Of a stretch of 64,000 nt of DNA, positions 40,149-48,819 are shown one piece after another. Positions within the stretch are counted from its first letter, which is position 1; every line of letters starts with the position of its first letter. The translations under genes and the position numbers were made by a program. A model generated the notes under the pieces. It worked only from the letters and a program-made list of their open reading frames with translations, did no database searches and was not told the origin of the DNA. The stretch is from Miltoncostaea sp963770865 (lineage in GTDB: Bacteria; Actinomycetota; Thermoleophilia; Miltoncostaeales; Miltoncostaeaceae). The DNA is taken from the NCBI GenBank assembly GCA_963770865.1, contig CAVYRD010000010.1, positions 283,971 to 347,970 of the forward strand. The letters are read 5' to 3'.

Positions 40149-41585
40149 ATGCCGTCCTCATCCCTGTCCGCGCTCCGCCGCGCGGCGGCGACCGCCATCC
40201 TTGCGCTCGCGGCGCTGGCATTCCTGCCGGTCGCGGCGAACGCCGCCACGCCGGCCACGCTGCGCCTGCTCGGGACCGACCCCATCTACGGCTCGACGAC
40301 CGTGACGATGCCCAACGGCACGCGCATCTCGAGCGCTCCGGGGCTCTTCCGGCTCCGGATCACGCCGGCCGGCGGCGCCGCCGTCGAGCGGCGCGGCTTC
40401 TGCGTCAACGAGCTGCACCTGATCGCCCGCAACGTCGACTACCCCGTCGTCATGCGCACGGCGGCCGACGACGCCCGCCTCGCCACCCCGCGCTACGCGG
40501 AGGCGGCCTGGCTCATCCAGCAGGCCGAGGGCCTCATCGCGGCGGCCGCGCCGGACAAGCGCGCGCTCGAGGCCGGCGCCCTGCAGGCGGCGGTCTGGCA
40601 GCTCACCGACCAGGCGCGCGAGGTCAACCCGACCAGCGACGCCGTCCTGAACGCCCGCACCGCGGCCCTGCGCGCGCTCGCCGCCGGCAAGAGGATCGGC
40701 GGCCCGGTGACGATCACGCCGGCGATGCCGCGCGGGTGCGCCGGCCGCAGCGCCGTCACCCTCACCCTGACCGGCACCCCGGGCAGCACCGCCACCCTCG
40801 CGGTGAGCGCAGGCGCCGGCACGGTCAGTCCGGCCCAGGTCACCTTCGCCGCCAACGGCACGGCCCAGGCGTACGTGACCTCGTCCACCCCCGGCGCGGT
40901 CTCGGTGACCGCCCGCTCCGAGGGCGGCACGCTCACGCGCATCGGCGCGGCCACCCCGACGGCCTCGTCCCCGCAGGAGACCATGGTCCTGGTGCCGCAG
41001 TCCCACTCGGCGACGGCCACGGTCACGTTCGACGACTGCCCGGTGATCCCGCTGGAGGAGCCGCCGACGACGCCGAACATCCCGACCACGCCGACGAGCC
41101 CGGACAGCCCGGTGGCGCCGCTCGAGACGCCGGCCAAGCCGGCCGTCCCGGGCGTCCCGGCGACGCCGACGACCCCCTCCACGCCGCTCACCCCGACCCA
41201 GACGCCGCGCTTCGGCGTCACCAAGCGGGGCCCGGCGACCGTCCGCGCCGGCGCGACGGCCCGCTACACGATCACCGTGGTCAACCGCGGCGCGGCCGCC
41301 CTGCGCGACCTCACGCTCACCGACATCCTGCCGGAGGGCATGTCCCTCACGTCCACCCCGGCCGGCTCGCGGCTGCGCGGCGGCAAGGTCGTGTGGAGCC
41401 TGAGCTCGCTGGCCCCGGGCGCGCGGCGCGTGCTCCACGTGGGCCTGCGCATCGACGCCGACGCCTCCGGGCGCCGGTGCAACCGCGCGGTCGTCACGAC
41501 GCCCGGCGGCGGGCGCCGCACGGCGACGGCCTGCACGGTCGTCACCGCCGTCACCCGCACGGTGACCCCGGCGGTCACCGCCTGA
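40149..41585 (+). CDS. Secreted surface protein with thioester-like domain and DUF11 repeat
   Basis: 478 residues. Signal peptide to about residue 33 (LALAALAFLPVAANA). Residues of about 55-165 resemble a thioester adhesin domain: RRGFCVNELH supplies Cys85 and ALQAAVWQLTD supplies Gln146, the pair that in this fold forms an internal Cys-Gln thioester. An Ig-like segment follows (GCAGRSAVTLTLTGTPGS), a Pro/Thr spacer (TTPTSPDSPVAPLETP), and a DUF11-type domain (TVRAGATARYTITVVNRGAA) from about 365 to 465. No LPXTG or C-terminal helix is visible, so anchoring is unclear. Probably an adhesin or coat protein. Confidence 0.75.
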   Translation: MPSSSLSALRRAAATAILALAALAFLPVAANAATPATLRLLGTDPIYGSTTVTMPNGTRISSAPGLFRLRITPAGGAAVERRGFCVNELHLIARNVDYPVVMRTAADDARLATPRYAEAAWLIQQAEGLIAAAAPDKRALEAGALQAAVWQLTDQAREVNPTSDAVLNARTAALRALAAGKRIGGPVTITPAMPRGCAGRSAVTLTLTGTPGSTATLAVSAGAGTVSPAQVTFAANGTAQAYVTSSTPGAVSVTARSEGGTLTRIGAATPTASSPQETMVLVPQSHSATATVTFDDCPVIPLEEPPTTPNIPTTPTSPDSPVAPLETPAKPAVPGVPATPTTPSTPLTPTQTPRFGVTKRGPATVRAGATARYTITVVNRGAAALRDLTLTDILPEGMSLTSTPAGSRLRGGKVVWSLSSLAPGARRVLHVGLRIDADASGRRCNRAVVTTPGGGRRTATACTVVTAVTRTVTPAVTA

Positions 41586-41628
41586 TCGGACCTCCGTACG
41601 GGGGCGCCGCGGCGCCCCCCGTCCAGCC

Positions 41629-42120
41629 TCAGCTGGGGCTGGGCGGATCCTCCGCGTCGGCGCCGCTCGACGGGACCGGATCGGCGGCGGTCGACGGGGG
41701 CTCGTCCGCCGGCGCCGGCACGACGTCCACGACGTGGACGTCCACGGCGCTGACGCGCAGGCCGGTGGAGAACTCGACCCGGTCGATGACCCGAGCGCGC
41801 ACCTCATCGACCACCTGGGGGATCGCGACCCCCTCGCGCACCACCAGGCGCAGCGACACCGACGCCTCTCCGCCCTCGATCCGCACGCTGGCGCCGCCGC
41901 GTCGGCGGTCGGACGAGCGCACCCAGCCGCGCCGCGGCACGCCGCCGCGCAGGTCCTCGACGCCGTCCACCTCGCGGGCCGCCCAGGCGGCCGTCTTGGC
42001 GACGATGCCGTCGGCGATCCGCGTCATCCCGCCCGGCCCGGCCGCGGGCGGCGGCTCCGGCGGCGGGGGCGCGGCGGCGGGCGTGCCGCCCGGAAGGGTG
42101 GGGTGCGGGTCCGTGTCCAC
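41629..42120 (-). CDS. Asp23/Gls24-family envelope stress protein
   Basis: 163 residues. A Pro-rich N-terminus, then the Asp23 domain (about 30-125): IADGIVAKTAAWAAREVDGV, SVRIEGGEASVSLRLVVREG, VVDEVRARVIDRVEFSTGL and VSAVDVHVVDV. Family members accumulate at the membrane under alkaline or cell-wall stress. GTG 42120 is chosen because GGAGAGGAGG lies 6 bases upstream. The tail is acidic and disordered. Confidence 0.88.
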   Translation of the reverse strand: MDTDPHPTLPGGTPAAAPPPPEPPPAAGPGGMTRIADGIVAKTAAWAAREVDGVEDLRGGVPRRGWVRSSDRRRGGASVRIEGGEASVSLRLVVREGVAIPQVVDEVRARVIDRVEFSTGLRVSAVDVHVVDVVPAPADEPPSTAADPVPSSGADAEDPPSPS

Positions 42121-42212
42121 GAGGTGCCTCCTCTCCGGTTCACCCGCAGTCTGAACCACGGGCGGGCCGCGGCGGCCTGGCGGCGGTCCGGCGGGGGGCG
42201 GATGATCGGGGC

Positions 42213-42878
42213 ATGAGGCGCCGCGCCGTCATCTCCGGGGTCCTCGCCGCCGGCCTCCCGGCGGCCGCCGTCGCGGGGTGGGGCAGGACGACGCGGGCCA
42301 CGCGCGCCGAGCGCCGGGCCCCGCTGCCGGGCGACGAGGCCGTGCCGGCTCCCCGCTTGCAGCTCACCCGTGCCGTGACCATCGCGCGGCCACCAGGGGA
42401 GGTGTGGCCGTGGCTGGTGCAGATGGGCTACCCGCGCTACCGGGCCGGCTGGTACGCGCCGTACTGGCTCGACCGCGTCGTCTGGGGCATCCGGGAGCGG
42501 AGCGCCGACCACGTCATCCCGGAGCTGCAGGGGCTCGCCGAGGGCGACCGGGTGCCGGACAGCACGGACGGATCGGCCTGGTTCACCGTTCGCCGGCTGG
42601 ACCGCGACCGGGCGCTGGTCCTGCTCTCGACCACCCATCCGCTGCCGGTGTACGAGGATGCGCGATTCACCTGGGCGTTCGTGCTCGAGGACCGCGGGGG
42701 TTCGACCCGCCTCCTGCTGCGGGCGCGGATGGACTGCACCCCGCTCGTGCCGGCCCCCCTGGCGTGGCTGTTCTTCCGCGTGGTCATGGCCTTCGGCGAC
42801 CTGGTGGAGGCGGGCTCGATGCTGCGCGGCATCCGCGCCCGCGCGGAGCGCGACGGCTTTCGTCGGCCCAGCGGTTAG
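42213..42878 (+). CDS. SRPBCC-like protein with Tat-type N-terminus
   Basis: 221 residues. MRRRAVISGVLAAGLPAAAVAG resembles a short twin-arginine signal or signal anchor. The remainder is a START/SRPBCC-like helix-grip domain: LTRAVTIARPPGEVWPWLVQMG, RAGWYAPYWLDRVVWG and the central LVLLSTTHPLPVYEDARFTW, a pattern common in small actinobacterial ligand-binding proteins. Ligand unknown. Confidence 0.7.
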   Translation: MRRRAVISGVLAAGLPAAAVAGWGRTTRATRAERRAPLPGDEAVPAPRLQLTRAVTIARPPGEVWPWLVQMGYPRYRAGWYAPYWLDRVVWGIRERSADHVIPELQGLAEGDRVPDSTDGSAWFTVRRLDRDRALVLLSTTHPLPVYEDARFTWAFVLEDRGGSTRLLLRARMDCTPLVPAPLAWLFFRVVMAFGDLVEAGSMLRGIRARAERDGFRRPSG

Positions 42879-42881
42879 ACT
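42876..42881 (+). promoter_or_regulatory. Candidate -10 element, leaderless type
   Basis: TAGACT, 7 bases before ATG 42889; it overlaps the stop codon of the previous gene. Confidence 0.45.
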
Positions 42882-42888
42882 GCGCCGT

Positions 42889-44211
42889 ATGACAGGGCCG
42901 AGCGACGTGGCGGGGACGCGGGGTCCGGAGACCCTCAATGCCACGATGCTCCGGCGCGTCAACCTCTCGACGGTGCGCCGGGGCTTCGACCCCGACGAGG
43001 TGACCGCGCTCCTGAGCGCCGCGGCCGACGCCCTCGACGAGGCCCGCGCCGAGGCCGCGACGCTGCGCACCCGCGTCGCCGAGGCCGAGGCCGCGACGGC
43101 CGAGATCGGCGCGCTGCGCGACCGCCTGCGCATCGCCGACGAGCGCCAGTCCTCGCTCCAGGAGGGCCTGCGGGCCGCGGAGGAGCGCTTCGCCCAGCAG
43201 CAGCGGGAGATCGAGCGGCTGTCGGCGGGCGGTCAGACGGTGGCCGAGGCGCGCGACGCGGCCATGGCCGAGCTCACCTCCCTCCGGGCGCAGGTCGCCG
43301 ACGCCGACGAGCGGTACACCACGCTGCGCAAGGACCTCGAGGCCGCCCAGGACGCCGCCAAGGAGGCGGCCGCCGCCCGGGACGCGGCCGCCGCGGCCCG
43401 CGACGCCGCCCTCACCGAGGTGGAGCGGCTCTCGAGCGCCGTGCCGTCCGAGGACGAGCTGATGGGCCTGGTCGGCACGTCGGCCGGCGCGGTGCTGAAG
43501 GCGGCCCAGGACTCCGCCGCCAAGCTGCGCGCCGACGCGGCCGCCCAGGCCGAGGCCGTGACGTCCGCCGCCAAGGCCGAGGCGCACGAGGTCGTGAGCC
43601 GCGCGGAGGAGGAGGCGCTGGAGTACCGCCGCGCCTCCCAGGAGCGCGGCGACGCGATCATGGAGGAGGCGCGCCAGGAGTCGGAGGCGCTGCGCCGCGA
43701 CGCCCAGGCCGCCGCCCGCCTCAGCCGCGAGGAGGCCGAGCACGACACCACCGAGCAGCGGCGGCTCGCCGACGAGTACTCCGAGACCACGCGCCGCGAG
43801 GCCGACGCCTACGCCGCCGACACCCACGCCGCGGCCGACCGCGACGCGCGCCGCATCGTGGCCGAGGCGCAGGGCATCGCGAAGGCGAAGGTCGAGGCGG
43901 CCGAGGCGCTCACGGTCGAGACGCGCGACGCGGCCGACGAGCGCATGCGCGCCCTGACCGCCGAGATCGCCGAGGTGCGCGAGCGCGAGCTCGCCGCCAT
44001 CCGCCACATGCGCGGGGTCCGCGAGGCCCTCACGTCGCACCTGTTCGCCACGCAGAACGGCCTCGAGGACGTCCTCAACCAGGTCGTGAGCGACGACATG
44101 CCGGCGCTGGTGGCCGGCGAGGTGGTCGAGCCCGAGGTCGAGGTCGTCGAGGACGAGCCCCCCGCCGAGGCCCCCGCCCCGGCCAAGCGCGGGACCCGCC
44201 GCCGCTCCTGA
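42889..44211 (+). CDS. DivIVA-like long coiled-coil protein
   Basis: 440 residues. The start resembles a DivIVA membrane-targeting head: MLRRVNLSTVRRGFDPDEVTALLSAAADAL. It is followed by some 330 residues of Ala/Glu/Arg-rich heptads in two blocks, split at SAVPSEDELMGLVGTSAGAVL (about residue 184-204). The C-terminus is acidic, ending in Pro/Ala and KRGTRRRS. Actinobacterial relatives (Wag31, FilP-like) organise polar growth or the cytoskeleton. Likely leaderless. Assignment to DivIVA rests on the head motif only. Confidence 0.75.
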   Translation: MTGPSDVAGTRGPETLNATMLRRVNLSTVRRGFDPDEVTALLSAAADALDEARAEAATLRTRVAEAEAATAEIGALRDRLRIADERQSSLQEGLRAAEERFAQQQREIERLSAGGQTVAEARDAAMAELTSLRAQVADADERYTTLRKDLEAAQDAAKEAAAARDAAAAARDAALTEVERLSSAVPSEDELMGLVGTSAGAVLKAAQDSAAKLRADAAAQAEAVTSAAKAEAHEVVSRAEEEALEYRRASQERGDAIMEEARQESEALRRDAQAAARLSREEAEHDTTEQRRLADEYSETTRREADAYAADTHAAADRDARRIVAEAQGIAKAKVEAAEALTVETRDAADERMRALTAEIAEVRERELAAIRHMRGVREALTSHLFATQNGLEDVLNQVVSDDMPALVAGEVVEPEVEVVEDEPPAEAPAPAKRGTRRRS

Positions 44212-44251
44212 GTCCCGGTTGGCCGGCCGCCGTCCCGAGCCCGGAGGTCGG

Positions 44252-45478
44252 ATGGAGACCCACACGCAGCCGCCCCCCCGCGCCGCGGGGCTCCTCCCCC
44301 GGTACGAGCGGTTCCTCGCGGAGGAGGTCGCGCCCCTCGAGCGGGAGCTCGCCCGGCGTGGCGCCGGCACGCCATGGGCGCCGGCGCTCGACGAGCACGG
44401 CCGCATGCACCCCGCGGTCTGGGAGGCGCGGCGCGAGGTGCAGCGGCGCTCGGCCGCCGCGGGCCTCTACGCGCCGCACATGCCGGAGGAGGTCGGCGGG
44501 CTCGGGCTGACCAGGGTCGAGACGATGCACGTCGAGGAGCTCGTCTACCGCCGCGCGGGCCTCGGCCTCGGCCTGGCCGCGCTCGCCTGGACGGAGGGCC
44601 CGAGCCCCAACCTGGTCCACCTCTCGCCGGCCGGCCGGGAGCGCTTCCTCGGCCCCCTGATGCGCGCCGAGACCACCTGCGCCTTCGCCAACACCGAGCC
44701 GGAGGCCGGGTCCGACGTCCTGTCGATGACCACCCGCGCCGAGCGCGACGGCGACGGCTGGGTGATCACCGGCACCAAGGCGTGGATCACCAACGCGCAC
44801 TTCTGCGACGTCGCCCAGATCGTCGCGGTCACCGAGCCGGGCGCGGGCAGCCGCTCGCTCACGATGTTCATCGTCGAGGCCGCGCGGGCGGGCTTCCGGC
44901 GGGGCGCCGACTACCCGACGATGCTCGACGACGGGCTCACCGGCGAGCTGGTGCTCGACGGCGTGCGGGTGCCCGACGGGAACCGGATCGGCGAGGTCGG
45001 GCAGGGCCTCGCGCTGGCGCTGACCTGGATCAACTGGCGGCGCATGTGCCGCGGCGGCATGTGCGCCGGCTGGGGCGCCTGGCTGCGCGACCGGGCGGTC
45101 GCGCGGGCGCGGTCGCGGCGCTCCGGCGGCCGGCCGATCGGCGACCTCCAGGCCGTCCAGCACATGCTGGCCGACCTCGACGCCGACGTGTACGCGGCCC
45201 GCGCGGCGTCCCTGCAGGCCCAGGCCGAGCTCGACGCGCTCGGCCCCTTCGAGGTCCCGCTGCACCCCGACGCGATCCGCCTGGTCAGCCTCGTCGCGCT
45301 CGTCAACGACGAGGCCTTCTTCCGGGTCGCCGACCGCGCGATCCAGATCCACGGGGCGAGCGGCCTCACCCGCGACGGGGTGGAGGAGAAGCTCTTCCGG
45401 GTGGCCCGCAACCTCCGCATCCCGGCCGGCACGGTCGAGATCCAGCGCAACGCCATCGCCCGGGCGCTGCTGCGGTGA
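44252..45478 (+). CDS. Acyl-CoA dehydrogenase-family flavoprotein
   Basis: 408 residues. FAD-dependent alpha/beta-desaturation of an acyl-CoA is expected. Visible: CAFANTEPEAGSD (the flavin-contact strand, normally xTEPxAGSD), GWVITGTKAWITNAHFCDV, the LDGVRVPDGNRIGEVGQG loop and the C-terminal HGASGLTRDGVEEKLFRVARN...IPAGTVEIQRNAIARALL. ATG 44252 follows GGAGG. The stop overlaps the start of the NadM-like/apgM-like fusion, so they are co-translated; why an acyl-CoA enzyme is coupled to it is not clear. Confidence 0.9.
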   Translation: METHTQPPPRAAGLLPRYERFLAEEVAPLERELARRGAGTPWAPALDEHGRMHPAVWEARREVQRRSAAAGLYAPHMPEEVGGLGLTRVETMHVEELVYRRAGLGLGLAALAWTEGPSPNLVHLSPAGRERFLGPLMRAETTCAFANTEPEAGSDVLSMTTRAERDGDGWVITGTKAWITNAHFCDVAQIVAVTEPGAGSRSLTMFIVEAARAGFRRGADYPTMLDDGLTGELVLDGVRVPDGNRIGEVGQGLALALTWINWRRMCRGGMCAGWGAWLRDRAVARARSRRSGGRPIGDLQAVQHMLADLDADVYAARAASLQAQAELDALGPFEVPLHPDAIRLVSLVALVNDEAFFRVADRAIQIHGASGLTRDGVEEKLFRVARNLRIPAGTVEIQRNAIARALLR

Positions 45479-47373
45479 GCGCCCCGGGCGCGGCCGAGGG
45501 CTCCCTCGCCTGCGTCACCGGGCGCTTCCAGCCGGTCCACGCCGACCACCTGCGCCTGTTCCGGATCGCGCTCCGTGACCGCGGGGCCCTCGTCGTGGGC
45601 GTCACCAACCCCGACCCCGGCGCGCGGGCGCGGGACCCGTCCAGCGACCACCGGCACCGCGACGACGCCAACCCGTTCACCTACTACGAGCGGTGCGGCC
45701 TGCTGGCCGCCGCCCTGGCCTCGGACGAGGGCGTGGGCGCCGAGGCCGCGGCGGGTGTGCGGATCGTCCCCTTCGACCTCGCCCGGCCCGAGCACTGGAC
45801 CGGGTACGTCCCGGCCCACGCCGTGCAGTACGTCGGCCGCAACGGGCCGTGGGAACGCGAGAAGGCGCGCCGGCTGGCCGCCGGCGGCTACCGGGTGGTC
45901 GAGGTCGACCCCGGCGCGGGCGCGCGGCGCAGCGCCACGGCCATCCGCGAGGCGATCCGCTCGGGCGGGGCGTGGGAGGAGCTGGTGCCGGCCGCCACGG
46001 TCGAGCCCCTGCGCGCGCTCCTCGCGGGCCCGCCGCGCGGCGGGCGCCGTCCTGTGAGCGGCCCGCCCCCGGCGGACGACCGCCTGCCCGCCGTCCTGGT
46101 GATCCTCGACGGGCTCGGCGACCGCCCGGTCCCGGAGCTCGGCAGCCGCACGCCGGCCGAGGCGGCCCGCACGCCGGTGCTCGACGAGCTCGCCCGGCGG
46201 GGGGCGAGCGGCTGGCACGTCCCGCTCGGCTGGGGGCGGGCGCCGTCGTCCGAGACCAGCCACTGGGCGCTCCTCGGCTGCTCCGGGCAGCCGTTCCCCG
46301 GCCGGGCGGTCCTGGAGGGCCTGGGCGCCGGCCTCGACGTGCCGTACGGGGTCGCGACGCTCCACGGCGCGCTGCGCACGTCGCGGCCGGACGGCGGCGT
46401 CGTCCGCGTCACGGGCCGGCCCGGACCGGGCGACGCCGACGACGCCGCGGCCCTGCTCTGGTCTCTGGCCCCGGCGGCCGCCGCGCACGGCGTCGCGATC
46501 CACCCGGTCGGCCGGCGCGGCGAGTGCCTGCTGCTGCTCGCCCGCCACGCGAGCGGCGACGTCAGCGACTCGGACCCCTTCTTCGAGCACCTGCACCCGT
46601 GGCTCGCCCCGGTCGCGACCGCGCCGGAGGGGGAGGCCCTGGCCGCGGAGCTGACCGCCTTCCTGCGCGACGCCCGCGCGGCGCTGCGCGCGAGCGCGGT
46701 GAACGCCGGCCGCGTGCGCGGCGGCCGTCCCGCGCTCGACCTGCTCACGACCAAGTGGGCCGGCGTCCGGCGTCCGCTGCCGTCCTTCGACGAGCTGGCG
46801 GGCGTGCCGGGAGCGGCCGTGACCAGCAGCGGCCTCTACCGCGGGCTGGCCACCGCCCTCGGCCTGGCGCGCGCGGACGTCCCCTCGCAGGACGACCTCG
46901 CCGCCGAGATGGCGGCCCGCCTCGCCGCGGCGACGGCGCTGCTCGGGGCCGGGGCGGCGTTCGTCCACGTGCACACCAAGGCGACCGACGAGGCCGGCCA
47001 CACCAAGCTCCCGTTCGCCAAGCGCGACGCTCTGGAGGCCATCGACGCGGGGCTGGAGCCGCTCCTCGACCTCGCGGGGCGGGCGGTCGTGGCGGTGACC
47101 GGCGACCACGCCACCCCCTCGACCAGCGGCGTCATGCACACCGGCGACCCCACGCCGTTCACGATCGCGGGCGGCGCCGTGCGGCCCGACGCGGTCGACG
47201 CCTTCGGCGAGGCGCCGGCCCGCAGCGGCGACCTCGGCGTCCTGGCCGCCGCCGACGTCCTGCCCCTGCTGTTCAGCGCCGCCAACCGGCCCGCGTTCCT
47301 CGGCCATCGCACCTCCGCTCTTCCGACCTGGGCGCTGGCCGACGCCCCCGCGCCGTTCCCCCTCGGCGACTGA
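45475..47373 (+). CDS. Fusion of a NadM-like nucleotidyltransferase with an apgM-like phosphoglycerate mutase
   Basis: 632 residues in one uninterrupted frame. Residues 1-185: an archaeal-type NMN adenylyltransferase-like domain with CVTGRFQPVHADHLRLF (the HxGH-type motif as HADH), DDANPFTYYERCGLL and the second nucleotide motif RRSATAIREAI. Residues of about 200-632: an alkaline-phosphatase-superfamily domain like archaeal cofactor-independent phosphoglycerate mutase, with VLVILDGLGDRPVPELGSRT, SSETSHWALLGCSG (metal-bound Ser), NPFT-independent HTKATDEAGH and VTGDHATPSTSGVMHTGD metal ligands. All key metal residues appear present. GTG 45475 overlaps the acyl-CoA dehydrogenase stop. Combining these two activities in one chain is unusual; the product is unknown. 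Confidence 0.85.
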   Translation: MSAPGAAEGSLACVTGRFQPVHADHLRLFRIALRDRGALVVGVTNPDPGARARDPSSDHRHRDDANPFTYYERCGLLAAALASDEGVGAEAAAGVRIVPFDLARPEHWTGYVPAHAVQYVGRNGPWEREKARRLAAGGYRVVEVDPGAGARRSATAIREAIRSGGAWEELVPAATVEPLRALLAGPPRGGRRPVSGPPPADDRLPAVLVILDGLGDRPVPELGSRTPAEAARTPVLDELARRGASGWHVPLGWGRAPSSETSHWALLGCSGQPFPGRAVLEGLGAGLDVPYGVATLHGALRTSRPDGGVVRVTGRPGPGDADDAAALLWSLAPAAAAHGVAIHPVGRRGECLLLLARHASGDVSDSDPFFEHLHPWLAPVATAPEGEALAAELTAFLRDARAALRASAVNAGRVRGGRPALDLLTTKWAGVRRPLPSFDELAGVPGAAVTSSGLYRGLATALGLARADVPSQDDLAAEMAARLAAATALLGAGAAFVHVHTKATDEAGHTKLPFAKRDALEAIDAGLEPLLDLAGRAVVAVTGDHATPSTSGVMHTGDPTPFTIAGGAVRPDAVDAFGEAPARSGDLGVLAAADVLPLLFSAANRPAFLGHRTSALPTWALADAPAPFPLGD

Positions 47374-47400
47374 CCGGCGGAGGCAGGTGCCGGGCCTCGG

Positions 47401-47790
47401 CTACTCGAGGCTGAGCAGGCCGTCCATGCCGGAGAGCTCCAGCAGCCGGCGGACCGGCCCGGAGGCGTTGCGCACCAGGAGGCGCCGGCCCTCGGAGGTC
47501 ATCCGCCGCCGCAGGTCGAGCAGGGCGCGCAGGCCGCTCGAGTCGATGAACGAGACCATGTCCATGTCGAGGACCACGTCGCCGGTCGATCCGGCCGCGA
47601 TCTGCGGCAGGCGCAGGAGCAGCGCGCCGGAGGTGTCCTCGTCGATCTCGCCGCTCAGGGCCACCCGGAAGCCGCTCCCGGCCGCCTCGACCCGACCGCG
47701 CAGCCGGCCGTACGGGTCGAAGGGCTCGGGGTGGGTCACGCGTGGCCTCGTGCGCGCGTCTGCGGTGGCCTGATGGGGCGATCCTTTCAC
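47401..47790 (-). CDS. STAS-domain anti-sigma factor antagonist
   Basis: 129 residues. After about 35 disordered residues, a STAS domain: FRVALSGEIDEDTSG, DVVLDMDMVSFIDSSGLRALLDL with the regulatory phospho-serine in DSSG, and LLVRNASGPVRRLLELSGMD. Such proteins free a sigma factor when dephosphorylated. No kinase or sigma gene is adjacent. The start is GTG 47790; an internal GTG at the THPEPF segment would give a more typical 110 residues. Confidence 0.88.
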   Translation of the reverse strand: MKGSPHQATADARTRPRVTHPEPFDPYGRLRGRVEAAGSGFRVALSGEIDEDTSGALLLRLPQIAAGSTGDVVLDMDMVSFIDSSGLRALLDLRRRMTSEGRRLLVRNASGPVRRLLELSGMDGLLSLE

Positions 47791-47920
47791 GCCGGCGCCG
47801 GAAGCTCACCCCCCGCCGAGCGGACCTGCTCAGCGCCTGAACGCCCGCCGTACGCCGATTGCGCCGCGATCGGCGGGCGGACTACGGTCGCCGCTCCGCA
47901 CCGGACGAAGGGGGTGGGCG

Positions 47921-48202
47921 ATGGCGTTCCTGCTGACGCACTTCTGGCCGGGAGGGACCGAAGAGCAGTACCGCGCGGTCGTCGCGAAGGTCCATCCGCC
48001 GGACGGTCTCCCGGCGGGACAGACCGTCCACGCCGCGGGCCCGACCGAGGGTGGCTTCCTGATCGCCGCGATCTGGGACTCGAAGGAGATCGCCGACCGC
48101 TTCGTCAGCGACACGCTGATGGCGGCGATGCCGATCGAGGGCGGCTTCCAGGGCCGGCCCGAGGAGCGCACCGCGGACGTCGTGAACCTCGAGACGGCCT
48201 GA
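47921..48202 (+). CDS. Small conserved protein, antibiotic-monooxygenase-like fold
   Basis: 93 residues. AFLLTHFWPGGTEEQYRAVVAKVHPPDGLPAGQTVHAAGPTEGG and FLIAAIWDSKEIADRFVSDTLM follow the dimeric ferredoxin-like (ABM-type) pattern seen in many actinobacterial hypothetical proteins. It has no visible catalytic residues. AAGGGGGTG precedes the ATG, and a TACGGT (-10-like) lies 33 bases upstream. Confidence 0.75.
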   Translation: MAFLLTHFWPGGTEEQYRAVVAKVHPPDGLPAGQTVHAAGPTEGGFLIAAIWDSKEIADRFVSDTLMAAMPIEGGFQGRPEERTADVVNLETA

Positions 48203-48219
48203 GGCCGGCGGGTGCAGGA

Positions 48220-48249
48220 CGAGGGCCCGCTCCCCGGAGCGGGCCCTCG
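48220..48249. terminator. Bidirectional hairpin between convergent genes
   Basis: A 14-bp perfect stem (CGAGGGCCCGCTCC and its complement) with a two-base loop, between the small ABM-like gene (+) and the DUF805 gene (-). It could serve both. Confidence 0.65.
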
Positions 48250-48254
48250 CGTGA

Positions 48255-48626
48255 CTAGGCCGGCTGGGCCGCGGCCCAGGGGTCGGGGCCGTGCTCGTTG
48301 GGGGCGCGGACGCCCGCGGTGGCCCACCAGACGATGAGCACGATCGCGCCGATCAGGGGGATCAGCACGATGAGCTGCCACCACCCCGAGCGACCGATGT
48401 CGTGCAGCCGGCGGGCGCCGACCGCGAGGGACGGCACGACCACCGCCAGCCCGTAGAGCCCGCTCAGCAGGCCGCCGTACCCGCCGTAGGTGCCGATGAC
48501 GACGTCCACGATCGTCAGGACGAGGCTGACGATGACGCTCACCAGGGTGAACATCCAGAACTCGGTGCGGTGGGCGCGCCCGTCGAAGACGCCGTACTTG
48601 CGGAGGACCTCGAGATACCACTTCAC
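48255..48626 (-). CDS. DUF805-family membrane protein
   Basis: 123 residues. VKWYLEVLRKYGVFDGRAHRTEFWMF is the canonical start of this family, followed by three to four helices and ARRLHDIGRSGWWQLIVLIP. GTG 48626 follows AGGAG. Inner-membrane protein of unknown function. It is the last chromosomal gene before the integrated element; its start lies 41 bp from attL. Confidence 0.92.
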   Translation of the reverse strand: MKWYLEVLRKYGVFDGRAHRTEFWMFTLVSVIVSLVLTIVDVVIGTYGGYGGLLSGLYGLAVVVPSLAVGARRLHDIGRSGWWQLIVLIPLIGAIVLIVWWATAGVRAPNEHGPDPWAAAQPA

Positions 48627-48667
48627 ACCGGACTCCTCTCCAGAGCGGTCGGGCGGCGCCGAGGCGT

Positions 48668-48711
48668 AGTGCGCGCGGCAGGATTCGAACCTGCGACTTC
48701 TGGCTCCGGAG
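48668..48711 (+). repeat. attL: 44-bp copy of the tRNA-Arg(CCG) 3' half
   Basis: Identical over 44 bp to 63606-63649. It covers the anticodon loop, variable loop, T arm and acceptor 3' strand, on the minus strand, plus two bases past the discriminator. The 5' half of the tRNA is missing here, so this is the outer boundary of the inserted element, not a tRNA gene. Confidence 0.95.
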
Positions 48712-48819
48712 CGGATTCGGAGGGGGTGGCGAGGGGTGGCGAGAAGTTGAAAAGCGCCCGCACAGGACGACTTTCCGCATCGCGCCGGCCGGTTCCGTTC
48801 ACCCCCGTTCTCTGGCCGA

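Noticed and set aside
45475..47373. A phosphonate biosynthesis locus
   Set aside because: Nucleotidyltransferase and PGM-like domains do occur in such clusters, but there is no PEP mutase or phosphonopyruvate decarboxylase nearby.
48671..48711. A second tRNA-Arg gene
   Set aside because: Only the 3' half is present; the D arm and acceptor 5' strand are missing, so it is an att remnant.
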